This document shows positions 37,741 to 48,525 of a stretch of DNA of 64,000 bases, one piece after another. Both the position numbers and the translations under genes were made by a program. Source of the stretch: Tillus elongatus (taxonomy: Eukaryota; Arthropoda; Insecta; Coleoptera; Cleridae); assembly GCA_964006375.1 (NCBI GenBank), contig OZ023265.1:166248118-166312117 (forward strand). The letters run 5' to 3'. The notes below the pieces were generated by a model. It worked only from the letters and a program-made list of their open reading frames with translations. It was not told the origin of the DNA and searched no databases. The first letter of the stretch is position 1, and each line of letters opens with the position of its first letter.

Positions 37741-38044
37741 AAATTTAAAAAACAAAAAAGGTTTAAAAGAAACTTGTAGGATGCAGATCTGGATGCAGTA
37801 TTATTTTTCTAGAGAACACCAGGTACACTAGTTTTATATTATGGTAAGAAACGACTATATTACTAATTTTTAAACGTCAGTACGTCTGGGTTTGACATGA
37901 TTAGAAAAGAACAAAACTAAAGGCTTCTCTTCCAGATAGTATTTTATTTATAAAACCTCTACGCGTTTCGGCTCTTACCAAACCATCCTCAGGGGGTAAA
38001 TACCTGTTAGCATATCGTACACGATCTTCAGCTTCAGGTCAGTA
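37741..38044. other. Penelope terminal-segment-like sequence
   Basis: Only the hammerhead-like motif at 37953-37998 is recognised. Confidence 0.4.
37953..37998 (-). ncRNA. Hammerhead-like motif of a second Penelope lineage
   Basis: Minus strand: CCCCTGAGGA (core CUGANGA with N=G), helix II GGTTT-GGTAA-GAGCC, then GAAAC, GCGTA and GAGG. Helix I can pair part of CCCC with GAGG. Helix II is weak, with wobble pairs. The sequence differs from the five other motifs, so it represents another lineage or is a chance match to the core. Confidence 0.45.
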
Positions 38045-38410
38045 TTAGTGAATTTTCTTAAAAAAAACACTAATGAGGAGATCCCGACTTTTGAATTTTG
38101 AAATTTTTTTTCAAATGAGCGCGAACTACGCCCCCTAGAACGCATATCCAGGGTCACACCGATAACTCAAAAAGAATAGGCCGATTTTAAACAAATTTGG
38201 TACATACATTTCTTTTGCAAGTGGCTTGGGCAAGTTCGTTAGTCAGGAAAATCGGCCCAGGTTTACCCGGAAAATTTTGTGTTTCATTTCGAAAAAAATT
38301 GATTTCTCTGGAAATAACAAAGTAAGGGCAACTAAACTTCGCATGCTGGTTTCTGTCATAAAGAGTATTCTATGTACCGAAATTTAGATCTCTATGTTAA
38401 AAGACAAAAA
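38045..38410 (+). repeat. Family H copy: M1 joined directly to M2
   Basis: Hairpin (one arm shortened), GAGGAGATCCCGAC, ATATCCAGGGTCACACCGATAA with no (AT)n, then M2 to ACCGAAATTTAGATCTC. Confidence 0.75.
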
Positions 38411-38474
38411 GTTAGATGTAAATTAATTTTTAAATATTTAAATCTGATTCACGAAAGTTAAAATATCAAAATTG

Positions 38475-38775
38475 AGAATTAAGTTTATTTCGTTAAAACA
38501 TGAGCAAAAAATCTATTGTAAATCAAAATTGTTTTGTGTAAATCGTAACGTTAGACGCTTAACATGTATTACGAGATATACCTGCTAAGTGTTTGTACAT
38601 GTATGTCCAGCGTAGCCCAGTCGGGTAAGCCGTGTACATCAGATAGTCGCCTTCGACATGACTTCTAATCCTAGTTAGTGACTTTACTTTTATCAATTTA
38701 AAAAAAATCTCATTTCACTTTACTGTTATCTAATCAGATTGTTGTTATTCCGATGAATCTTTTAGCGAGTTTTTG
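38475..38775 (+). mobile_element. tRNA-like SINE candidate (SINE-2), copy 1
   Basis: Shared with 55215-55500. It carries an A-box-like TAGCCCAGTCGGG (about 38614) and a weak B-box-like GACTTCTAATCC (about 38659), then TAGTTAGTGACTTTACTTTT and a 3' end near CCGATGAA. About 130 bp upstream of the A box is also shared, which is unusual for a simple tRNA-headed SINE. Confidence 0.45.
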
Positions 38776-38934
38776 TATAAAAAAATAATCCGATAAAGAG
38801 GAGATAAAAGTTTTTAGACTTAATTCAATTTGAATAGCATATCTGGTTGTTTGTTCCTGCCCTAACTTAGTGAAACCGTCCCATATTTAATACAATCGTA
38901 GACTATATCCGTGGCTTCACAAGTCCCTGTTTTA

Positions 38935-39071
38935 GTGAATTTTCTTTAAAAAAAAAAATCACTCATGAGGAGATCCCGACTTTTAAATTTAGAAAAAATT
39001 TCTTGAAATAAGCGCGAACTAGGCCCTCTAGAACCCATATCCAGGGTTAGTTTTAATTATATATATATATA
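38935..39071 (+). repeat. Family H 5' part (hairpin and M1)
   Basis: TTTTAGTGAATTTTC, GAGGAGATCCCGAC and GCGCGAACTAGGCCC, then a few AT repeats up to the mariner-R insertion site. The remainder resumes at 41141. Confidence 0.8.
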
Positions 39072-39543
39072 TACAGTGTGGAACAGCCAAATGGAATAAA
39101 TTCGATAACGGATAAATGAGGGCGTGTTGGGAAAAACGCTTGGACACGTCGATTTGTATTTTTAACTGCGCATCTTTTTCAAGAAAAAAAAATTATATAG
39201 GGTGCGTCATGTGACAGTGGCCAATACCAACTTTCTTATTTTAAATACAAGCCCCTGTATATTATTAATTTTTTGGATTCTTCAGAAAATTCTAGACATA
39301 ATTCAGGTACAATGTCCTATACCTATCTTCAACTGTTTCGGAAATATTAAGTATTTTCAGATTTATTACAAAAATTAACATTAAAAATAGAAAATTATTT
39401 TATTTCACAAATTCGCTACATTGCATTCAATACTTATTTCCCATTCAGCTCTTGATAATGAGAAAGTAAACAAAAACCATTCCTGCGTTTCTTTTTACTG
39501 ATATGAAATGAAACAAACACAAAAACAGTTTTCTTTCTGTTCG

Positions 39544-39550
39544 TATAAAA
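39544..39550 (+). promoter_or_regulatory. Candidate TATA box of mariner-R transposase
   Basis: TATAAAA, 105 bp before the ATG and inside the element. Confidence 0.45.
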
Positions 39551-39654
39551 CTCGTAGCCTTAGCAACTTGTTGTCTGCCTGCATGACAGTAGTGATTAGT
39601 GTCAGTGCTATTATCGTTTGAATTTCGTTAACTGTACGTAATAATATCAGAAAA

Positions 39655-40743
39655 ATGGTTCATTTAACAAAAATGCACAAAATAACCATTCTACAAATGA
39701 TTGGTTATGGAGATAACACACGGACACAGATGGAAGTGTCTCGCTTATTTCACGAAAAATTTCCAAATTTGCCGCCTGTATCCCAAGGAACAATTAGCAA
39801 AATAGAAAAGCAGTTTCGCGAGCTTGGTCATGTGAGACAGATAAAAAAAGTAGCTGCCAATGCAGTAAGTGATGATACGAAATTGGATATTACGCTTGAG
39901 TTTCAAGAAAACCCACATACTTCTGGTCGACAAGCAGCCCAACTATTCAACGTTAGCCACACAGCAATTTTTCGAACATTAAAGGAAAGTAAAATGCATC
40001 CCTATAAAATGATACCAACTCAGGAGCTCATGGAGGACGATTTCGATAGGAGAACGTATTTTTGTGAACAAATGATGGCAATGTTAGATAACAATGTGAT
40101 CCAATTAGAAGATGTTTTGTTTTCTGATGAGAGCACATTTACACTTCACGGTCATGTTAATCGTCAAAATTGCCGCTATTGGTCTAATGAGAATCCTCAT
40201 TGGATGAGAGAGGAACATACGCAATATCCTGAAAAAGTTAATGTTTGGGCAGGAATTGTTGGAAATCATATCGTAGGTCCCTTTTTCATTGATGGCAACT
40301 TGAATGGGGATAAATATTTAGAACTGCTCCAAAATAATGTCGTGCCAACTTTGACAAACTTATATCCAGATCCAGCAAACCCACAAGTTCCTGCCAATAA
40401 AATATGGTTTCAGCAAGATGGAGCACCGCCCCATTACCAAATCAATGTCCGGCAGTACCTGAACCAAATTTTTCCAAATCGGTGGATAGGGAGGCGCGGA
40501 TCGATAGAATGGCCAGCACGATCTCCTGATCTGTCGCTATTAGACTACTTTTTGTGGGGATATGTCAAAAGTATTGGATACAAAACTAAGCCCCTCAACT
40601 TAGATGACTTAAAAAGACGAATCACGCTTGCGATTAGATCAGTCACGCCTGAGATGTTGAGTAATGTTAGAAGACATTTCTATACCAAATTAGCATGTTG
40701 CCAAGATGTTCGTGGCGAGCATTTTGAACATTTACTACATTGA
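39655..40743 (+). CDS. Mariner-family (DD41D) transposase, intact
   Basis: A 362-residue protein of normal length for the superfamily, starting at an ATG in the context AAAAATGG and ending in TGA at 40741-40743. The N-terminal 115 residues look like a paired helix-turn-helix DNA-binding region (SQGTISKIEKQFRELG, then SGRQAAQLFNVSHTAIFRTL). The catalytic triad is visible: Asp158 in LFSDESTF, Asp255 in WFQQDGAPPH and Asp297 in SPDLSLLDYFLWG, with 41 residues between the last two, hence DD41D. VNVWAGIVGNHIVGPFFIDG is a conserved core block. Known role of the family: cut-and-paste at TA sites by binding its own inverted repeats in the nucleus. AATAAA occurs at 40810-40815. No inactivating change is seen; present activity is inference. 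Confidence 0.93.
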   Translation: MVHLTKMHKITILQMIGYGDNTRTQMEVSRLFHEKFPNLPPVSQGTISKIEKQFRELGHVRQIKKVAANAVSDDTKLDITLEFQENPHTSGRQAAQLFNVSHTAIFRTLKESKMHPYKMIPTQELMEDDFDRRTYFCEQMMAMLDNNVIQLEDVLFSDESTFTLHGHVNRQNCRYWSNENPHWMREEHTQYPEKVNVWAGIVGNHIVGPFFIDGNLNGDKYLELLQNNVVPTLTNLYPDPANPQVPANKIWFQQDGAPPHYQINVRQYLNQIFPNRWIGRRGSIEWPARSPDLSLLDYFLWGYVKSIGYKTKPLNLDDLKRRITLAIRSVTPEMLSNVRRHFYTKLACCQDVRGEHFEHLLH

Positions 40744-41137
40744 CATTATTTTTTTTTTGTTTTTTTAAATTATTAAGAAATAATCAGTATTTCTTATTAG
40801 AATTTGTGAAATAAAATAATTTTCTATTTTTAATGTTAATTTTTGTAATAAATCTGAAAATACTTAATATTTCCGAAACAGTTGAAGATAGGTATAGGAC
40901 ATTGTACATGAATTATGTCTAGAATTTTCTGAAGAATCCAAAAAATTAATAATATACAGGGGCTTGTATTTAAAATAAGAAAGTTGGTATTGGCCACTGT
41001 CACATGACGCACCCTATATAATTTTTTTTTCTTGAAAAAGATGCGCAGTTAAAAATACAAATCGACGTGTCCAAGCGTTTTTCCCAACACGTCCTCATTT
41101 ATCCGTTATCGAATTTATTCCATTTGGCTGTTCCACA

Positions 41138-41140
<3 letters not shown>

Positions 41141-41222
<82 letters not shown>
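41141..41222. repeat. (AT)n core right of mariner-R
   Basis: 82 bp of AT; only about 12 bp of AT remain on the left of the insertion. Confidence 0.95.
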
Positions 41223-41225
<3 letters not shown>

Positions 41226-42200
41226 CCAAAATTAGGTTTAAAGACGAAAAGTTAAAGGCATTTAGAGAACAAAAATTGGGGTTTCCCTCAAAACCTAAAA
41301 TGTCGCGATTTGAAACGTCAAAATCGGCAACTTTTAGGCAAAGAACCTGAAAGAAATATGGATTATGTAAAGTGTTCTGCAAACCCTTAAGTTTCAGCTT
41401 CAACCATCATTGCCCTTTATTTTAATAAAATATTTCCAGAAAATTCATTTCAAATAGACACTTTCTCTGATGCTTTGGCAGTAGTTTTAGTTAAGTTTAT
41501 GGTTTAACGCTCTATAATTTTTAGCTAATTTTTGTAGAAAAAATTCGTTTATGAGGAGACCGCGGCATTCGAATTTTAAAAAGATTTCTTCAAATGAGCG
41601 CTAACTATGCTCCCTAGAATCCATATCTGGTTTACTTCTGTTTACATATATACAGGGTGATGCATTTCTACGGAAAAGCTCAATATAATTGTTGTTATGC
41701 AAGATACGAGAAAAAATAGTATACGTTACTTATAAGGTGTGTTGAGATGCATCTTATAAAATTATTTTGACAATCACAGGCTGGCCCATAAGTAGTTGGT
41801 GATACCTACAATTTTTTTGAACATTCCTTATTGCATTTTTGCATTTTTAATCGAAATATGATGCGTGTTTGTAAAAAAAATCGAAACGCAGTAAGTGCGT
41901 TTTGGTAGCGAATTTTCATTAAATGTTTCAAAATTCAATAACCCAATTTGCTATTAACCTAAGGTTCGTCTGCTAGGAAACGAGTTTTCTCGAAAACATT
42001 TTAAGATTATTTTCGGAAAATGTAGTACATTTTTAAACAAGTTATTTTGGTAAAATATGGCACATTGTTTCTAGTATATAGGTTATACCGGTAACCAGAT
42101 TGGTGGCTGCTTGCATTAAAGAGACATATTTGATATTAAAAACATTTTAATTAAAATTCACTTCCATAAGGCACTTGTTGCGTCCAGACTTTTTTATATG
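41223..42200 (+). repeat. Family H late M2, second M1-like block and 3' end
   Basis: Late M2 (AAACGTCAAAATCGGCAAC), then a second M1-like block at 41530-41640 (GAGGAGACCGCGGC, CAAATGAGCGCTAACTATG) followed by ATACAGGGTGATGCATTTC, AAAGCTCAATAT and CAGGCTGGCCCATAAG. The end piece is 41880-42195, ending TTGCGTCCAGAC. It shows that some H copies hold an extra M1-like block absent from 16678-17675. Confidence 0.7.
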
Positions 42201-42510
42201 GCGTATATGTTCTGACAATGCGTCCTAGAGTGTTCTATTTAATTTTTGGGGTTTCTTAACTTTTAAATTTGGTAAAATACGACAAAATTGAACAGCATTG
42301 AGGTTTTATATATTCTTATTACAGCAGTAGGTTTTTTGGTAAGTTTGTCAGTTTTATTTTTAACGTATTTTCACTAAAAAAAAATGTCCTACATTCAGAC
42401 ACGCTCTCCGAGATATAAATATTATTCCATACTTATAGCACAGTCGTATTTTCTAAACAATTGTAAGTACACTTGGAGAACACTCAAATCACCACAACAC
42501 ATATTTCAAA

Positions 42511-42556
42511 GACCTTACGATCGTTTCGTTGACAAAGTCAACATCTTCAGAGGAAG
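42511..42556 (-). ncRNA. Hammerhead-like motif, left arm
   Basis: Minus strand CCTCTGAAGA, helix II GTTGAC-TTT-GTCAAC, GAAACGATCGTA, AGG. The core has A for U in CUGAUGA, which N7 may tolerate (CUGAAGA fits CUGANGA). Cleavage triplet GUA. Helix I CCT/AGG. Confidence 0.6.
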
Positions 42557-42597
42557 AAAAATTCTAACATAGAAAAAAACTAGATCTCGTATATTTC

Positions 42598-42642
42598 TTC
42601 CTCTGAAGATGTTGACTTTGTCAACGAAACGATCGTAAGGTC
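42598..42642 (+). ncRNA. Hammerhead-like motif, right arm
   Basis: Plus-strand counterpart of the left arm: CCTCTGAAGA, GTTGAC-TTT-GTCAAC, GAAAC, GATCGTA, AGG. Helix II is a perfect 6-bp stem, differing from the 18858 and 54059 motifs by paired substitutions. Confidence 0.6.
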
Positions 42643-42719
42643 TCTGAAATATGTGTTGTGTTGATTTGGGTGTTCTCAAAGTGTACTTATTAGTGCTCAT
42701 CACAGGTTCCAGTTTTCAC

Positions 42720-43520
42720 ATAGTAAACAACTTGTATTAATGTAATCTACAACAGGCTGTTTCAATCAGTAGCATACTTAATAACAGGCATGTAATTGAA
42801 TAGAGGCTTCCAGTTAATTTTATTTATACAAGCTATCAACACAGGATAATTTTTCTCTGATTTTATGACTATTATATTGCTGCCTATCAAAGGTATCCCT
42901 CAATATCGGAGACTAATTTCGATATAATTATTTCCTGAGGGTTATTACATGAATATGATATGTATATGTTGTTCATAGAAGCCATAATATACCGTATGGG
43001 AAAGCTATGTTGACAAGTGGATCACGCGAACTAATTTATTGATGATGGTTGTTGCTTGTGGTTAGACTTTGGTTTAAGTCTTGCTTTGACGGGGAGTTTT
43101 TAATTCGTCAGCTGAGAGACGTAGACAGTTTGAAAGGAAGCACGCACATGCTCATTGATTCCATAAATTATTTATTAAAGCGTGTCGGTTTTATGAAAAC
43201 GCAATTAATTAACCATTTGCTATTTATTTACGGGGTTCCATCTCACTATTTTTTCGCATTTTTTTTAATGTTACCATATTTAAGCGACAATGGCCAAGCA
43301 TCGAAACCATGGAGCAGTTTTACCTCATCAACATAAAATTTCGCGCTTTCTTTAAAAACCGATGTCCCCTTGATACCTTGCGAGAAAAATATGTTCCGCC
43401 GTTCTGCGTCCGCCGCCATATTGAAATTATAAAGCCATCACCTAGCTTACTGAATTTTACTTGTGAAGCCGTTACATTAGATACCTATTTCAAGTCGTAG
43501 ATACTGCTACTTTGTTTCCT
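42720..43520. other. Unassigned sequence with a small SINE-1 relic
   Basis: GAAACCATGGAGCAGTTTTACCTCA at 43300-43328 region matches 7478-7500 of SINE-1 in the same orientation. Nothing else recognised. Confidence 0.4.
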
Positions 43521-43735
43521 CTGATTGATTCCTTGTTAGTGAAACGATTGTCACGTCTGAAAAATATATTTTGTTAAATTGGGTTATCCAAATTCTGCTT
43601 ACTAAAATAAAACAATATTATCACTAAGTGAAGACTAGAAGCGTGATGAGCACTGATAAGTACACTTGGATAACCTAAATCACCACAACACATTTTAAAA
43701 AACCGATAGTTTCATTAACCAAGTTAAAAATTCTA
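43521..43735. mobile_element. Degenerate Penelope terminal segments
   Basis: Plus strand: CCTCTGATTGATTCC and GTTAGTGAAACGATTGTCACG, an altered hammerhead with one extra base in the core. Then TTGGGTTATCCAAAT. Minus strand from about 43730: AACTTGGTTAATGAAAC, lacking the CUGANGA box, and GTGATGAGCACTGATAAG at 43648. Confidence 0.45.
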
Positions 43736-43904
43736 AACGCCTGGTAACTACAACTGTGTTTATATTCTGTAACAGGTATTTGATCTCCGAAGTTTGAAGT
43801 TGGTTCATGCTTGTTTACCGGAAAGTCCCTCTATCATAATAACTCCGTTACTACTTTTGTAAAGTAACTAAACATAGACGGAGGTGCTATATTTACACAA
43901 CTTT

Positions 43905-43906
<2 letters not shown>

Positions 43907-43979
<73 letters not shown>
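43907..43979. repeat. (AT)n microsatellite
   Basis: 73 bp of AT ending 4 bp before mariner-C copy 3. Confidence 0.95.
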
Positions 43980-43983
<4 letters not shown>

Positions 43984-44065
43984 CAGTGTGTCCCAAACTG
44001 GATGGGAATCTATTGCTATCTCTGTTACTATTAGAGATAGGGAGACGGTTAAATTAGCAATGTTT

Positions 44066-44068
<3 letters not shown>

Positions 44069-44146
<78 letters not shown>
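44069..44146. repeat. (AT)n replacing part of mariner-C arm
   Basis: 78 bp of AT between GCAATGTTTG (arm) and GTGTCAACTGAAAAACAAC (inner mariner sequence). Confidence 0.95.
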
Positions 44147-44149
<3 letters not shown>

Positions 44150-44604
44150 TCAACTGAAAAACAACAGAAGAAGGTTGCTATCGATATAGCACTATCGCGA
44201 CAATTAGGAATACTGTTATTCTTAGTTATCTGAACATTTTGAGGTGTATTTAACACTTTGCTTAAAATTTTTTAGTAAATAGTTTGTTTTATGTTTATTT
44301 TAAATATTATTAAGCAATATGTTCAGTAATGAAGAATATTTTGACATGTTAGAATGTTCTAACCGAAATACTGAGGCGGCTGCAAATTCATATCAAAACA
44401 ACTACCCAGAAAGACGACAACCAAACACTAAAATATTTCGCAGGGTAGTGACCAATCTATTGAACGACGGTAGCTTCCACGCAAAGAAACTACCAATGCC
44501 TACAAATGAAGAAAGAAATAATGCCGTCTTACAGGTTTCAAACGAAAATCCTCCGCAATCTGTTCGGTTTTATGGTGAATAAATTGACATTCCAAAAAGT
44601 ACGG

Positions 44605-45544
44605 TACATCATCATCATCATCAATCAGCCCTCTGCGTCCACTGCTGGACATAGGCCTCCCCTAGTTGAGTCCATTCATTTCTGTCTTGAGCGCTACGAA
44701 TTTCAGTTTTTTGTAATTTTTGTAATGTCGTCTGTCCAGCGAGTTGGTGGTCTTCCTCTGCTTCTTTTATCGGATCTGGGTCTCCATTCAAGTAATCGTT
44801 TTGTCCACCTGTCATCTTGCATGCGAGCCACATGTCCCGTCCACTTCCACTTGAGTTTTCCCACATGTACGATCACATCAGTCACTCCTGTTCTTCTGCG
44901 TAATTCTTCATTTCTAATGTGGTCACGTAACGAAACGCCAAGCATCGACCTCTCCATTTTGCGCTGTGTTACTTTCAGTTTCTTAGCAGAAGTGTTGATA
45001 GGGGTTAGTGTTTCGGTGCCGTAGGTCATAACCGGTAGAACACATTGGTTGAAAACTTTTCTTTTCAAGCATATTGGAAGGTCGCTTCTGAAAACGTCTC
45101 TAAGTCTTCCGTAAGCCGCTAGGGAGAGTATAATGCTTCTGTTTATCTCGCATGTTTGGTTGGTTTTCGATATGCTTATCTCGTGGCCCAAATATGTGTA
45201 TTTGTCTAGCCATTCGACCTCAGAGTTTTCAATAATTAGGTTGTTACTATGGACGAGGTTTGTCATAAATTTTGTTTTTCCAATGTTCATTTTTAGACCT
45301 ACTATTGCACAGACCTCCTGAAGTTCCTGTAGCATCACTCAAGTTGTCAGCTAGTAAGACAATGTCGTCTGCAAACCGTAAGTTTGACAGACTTTGTCCG
45401 TCTATTCTTAGACCTTTTTGGTCCCAATCTAGCTTCTTGAACACATACTCCAGGACGGTGATAAACAGTTTTGGAGACATCGTATCTCCTTGGCGTACTC
45501 CTCTCCCAATTTTTATAGGATTCGTGTTTTCATGTAGTTTTACC

Positions 45545-45619
<75 letters not shown>

Positions 45620-45631
45620 ATATATATATAT

Positions 45632-45725
<94 letters not shown>

Positions 45726-46098
45726 AGATTAGTTTGGTGTAACGATAGTCAATACGGCATGCTTCTAGGGACTGCAACACTGCGTCCAGCACCACAGTGT
45801 CGAAAGCCTTATGGAAATCCACAAAAGCAAGGACAAGTGGTCTGCCATATTCGATGGTCTTTTCAATCACTGTTTCAACGCTTTGAAGATGATCATTGGT
45901 TCCAAACACACTTCGAAAACCGGCCTGTTTTACTAGCTGGATAAAGTCTAACTTCTTTTTAAGTCGTGTGGTAATTATTCTAGTAAATAATTTGTAGAGG
46001 TGGCTAAGTAGACTTATTGGCCTGCAATTTTCTAGGTTCGAGATGTCTCCTTTCTTGTGGATCAGTATTACGATGGTGTTGTGCCACTTTTCTGGTAA
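44605..46098 (-). pseudogene. RTE-like LINE nested in mariner-C, RT with in-frame (IY)n
   Basis: Minus strand: [55 protein letters not shown], an Ile-Tyr run from the (AT)n at 45549-45722, [41 protein letters not shown] (FADD), then after a frameshift near 45340 [39 protein letters not shown] and RGRPPTRWTDDI, ending DRNEWTQLGEAYVQQWTQ after a second frameshift near 44710. The 3' tail is (ATG)n preceded by GGCTGATTG, as in RTE-clade LINEs. 5'-truncated. Confidence 0.8.
45549..45722. repeat. (AT)n inside the RT reading frame
   Basis: About 174 bp of AT with two TTG interruptions (near 45617 and 45633). It lies between the FVDF and GVRQGD motifs of the RT and keeps the frame open. Confidence 0.95.
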
Positions 46099-46377
46099 AA
46101 CAAAGTCATTACTATCCATACAAACCTATAATCGTACAAGGCTTAAATGTTGACGATTACCCCAAGCGACTTTAACTCTGCAGATGGTATCAAAGACAAT
46201 GTCAGCAAGATGAAAATTTTCATTTGAAAATAATATGGACTGATGAATCCAGATTTACAAATTGTGGTGTGTATAATCACCATAATAGGCATTATCGTGG
46301 AAATGAAAATACCCATCTAAAGGAAGAAAGACGATTGCAAGACATATTTGGGATTAATGTTTGGTGCGGTTTATTAA

Positions 46378-46432
46378 GTTAAAAACTGTTATTTTTATTT
46401 GTAGATTAGACAGTTAATTTGAAAAAATTCAG
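46378..46432 (+). other. Putative intron in mariner-C transposase, copy 3
   Basis: GTTAAAAACTG...AAATTCAG, 55 nt, at the same codon as 23663-23716. Removal joins GLL to NFIVGPFF in frame. Confidence 0.5.
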
Positions 46433-47637
46433 GTAACTTTATTGTTGGTCCGTTCTTTTTTGAAAATAATTTAAGTGGGGAAAGGTATCTTAATCTATTG
46501 AGAAATGATATTTTACCAACAATTAGAAGAGTTCATGATAATATAGACGAGATTTGGTACCAACAAGACGGTTGTCCAGCTCACAATGCTAGGATCGTCA
46601 AAGAATTTTTGTACCAAAATTTTAATAATCGTGTCATTTGTAACAATGGGCCAGTTCATTGGTGTGCTCGAAGTCCTGACCCATGGATTTTTATTTTTGG
46701 GGTACTCTAAAGAATGATGTGTATAAATGCGATCCACCACAAAATATCAATGAATTACGAAACAGAATCACAGAATCTACATATCATAATAACCAAAACA
46801 CCCTCACCAGAGTTTGCAGGCATGTTTGAAAAAGGTGCATTGAACAAAACGGTGGCCATATTAAACAATTTTCTATCTAGTGTATTTTTAAGTTTCTATT
46901 TTATTATTTGCTGAGTTCCGTTTCTAATTGTGTTGTTTTGTGGGGTTTAGGTTTATATTTGTTATTGCCGGGTTTCGTTATTAAACTGTTTCACATAATA
47001 TTACCTAGCATTAATACCTAATTCAGTATTGTAAATTAAATCACAATATTTTTTTATCGTGAATCATTACGGAAAATTATGTTAAATTATGTTAAAAGTA
47101 GAAGTCCATTGTTAGACTCCATGACCCACTGCTTTTTGAACCCTTTTTATTTGTCATTTGTTTTCTGGTATTGGATTTCATAGCCTACGATCCTCAAAAC
47201 GGGTTTTCTCGATATTGTCAGTGCAATTACAAGATTTCTCAAGCATGTTGTACATCATTGGAAAGCTCTTTTTACAGGCCATCACATGAGCAATAAATCT
47301 AATATGTCTGTGATAATAAAACAAACGTTCATACCTGTAGCTCAAAAACAAATGACAATCCAAAGTTGAGAATAGCACAAAAAGATTACTCTGTAAAAAC
47401 TGTCCTGATAATGTGCAAGTCTTAGAAATGCCAGATCAACGCCTACTTAGATATTGAAGAAAAAAGAAATCGACAAATTTTGGTTTATTAAAAATAACTT
47501 GAAAACGAAAAGAGGCAAAGCAAAATACAAGTCATATTTGGAACGAGCATGACATTATACAAAACATTGCTAATTCAACCGTCTGCCTACCTCTAATAAT
47601 AACGGAGATAGCAATACATTCCCATCCAGTTTGGGAC

Positions 47638-47795
<158 letters not shown>

Positions 47796-47809
47796 AAGTT
47801 ACAAATCAC

Positions 47810-47910
47810 GGCAACTTGGTTAGTGAAACGATCGCGAATGTGTTGCCGTGATTTGGGTTCTCCAAGTGTACTTATTAGTGCACACCACAGGTTACAATAT
47901 TCACCTAGTG
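47810..47910 (+). mobile_element. Penelope terminal segment, hammerhead half only
   Basis: AACTTGGTTAGTGAAACGATCGCGA, then GTGATTTGGGTTCTCCAAGTG and CACCACAGGTTACAA. The CUGAUGA half is absent, so no complete ribozyme is possible. Confidence 0.55.
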
Positions 47911-48440
47911 AAGGACTAATTGCTCGAATTACGTGCCAAGTTCACGCAGCTTATTATTTTTTTACGCTAAATCAAAATACGTATCTCCTTCAAAACTATA
48001 CGTAGCATGTAAGTCCACATTACGCTACAGTCAATTAACATTCGTCATCATTTACGGCACTTTCAATTTTACATCCAATGATACAAATTTTCTAAACGTA
48101 TTATTAAATTATGAAATTATCTGTGGCAGGTGTAATTACATTTCATCACTAACAGAAAATTGGATAAGTTGTGTTCATTACATTTTAAAAATCCACATTA
48201 TTTCTTTCTAATTTAATTATTTTTCATTACATAGCTCATTTAACATTAATCGCGTTAATTTCAGTAGCGTTCTTTTTTAAAATTACAACACACACAGAGG
48301 ACTCTTCTGTATTCATTACCATTATCAATGCTAGTATACAGGACATGTTTTTTAAAGTGTTCCGAGGGGATATCTCAAAAACGGTTTAAGGTGTTTTGGT
48401 GATGTAATAGGAAGTAACAGGGTGACATACTTAAAGATCT

Positions 48441-48525
<85 letters not shown>

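Larger units (their letters stand above)
39072..41140 (+). mobile_element. Mariner-R: intact DD41D element with 343-bp inverted repeats
   Basis: 2,069 bp between TA dinucleotides (39070-39071, 41141-41142). The inverted arms 39072-39414 and 40800-41140 differ at only about two base positions by eye plus small run-length differences. The termini are CAGTGTGGAACAGCC. One uninterrupted transposase gene lies inside. Near-identical arms and an open frame imply a recent insertion. It sits in the (AT)n core of an H copy. Confidence 0.92.
42440..42710. mobile_element. Inverted pair of Penelope terminal segments
   Basis: About 105-bp arms (42450-42556 and 42597-42702) are inverted copies around a 40-bp spacer. 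Each holds a hammerhead-like motif followed by CCACAACACATATTT-type and TTGGGTGTTCTC-type strings and a stretch towards CTCATCACAGG. Inverted terminal segments are known in Penelope-like elements. No RT lies between them. Confidence 0.6.
44319..46860 (+). pseudogene. Mariner-C transposase split by a LINE
   Basis: First part 44319-44600: MFSNEEYFDMLECSNRN, then FHAKKLPMPTNEERNN. After the LINE it resumes at about 46100 (TIIQGLNVDDYPKRL in mutated form), IWTDESRFTN, INVWCGLL, putative intron 46378-46432, FIVGPFFFENN, RRVHDNIDEIWYQQDGCPAH with the second catalytic Asp intact, and ARSPDPWIFIFG, where a deletion destroys the third-Asp motif. It is the only copy here retaining the block around the second Asp. 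Also frameshifted near 46170. Confidence 0.8.

Noticed and set aside
43690..43730. Hammerhead on the minus strand at 43.7 kb
   Set aside because: Helix II and GAAAC are recognisable, but the CUGANGA box has decayed to an A/T-rich string.
47818..47850. Complete hammerhead ribozyme at the 47.8-kb Penelope segment
   Set aside because: The GTTAGTGAAACGATCG half is present but the CUGANGA half is missing.
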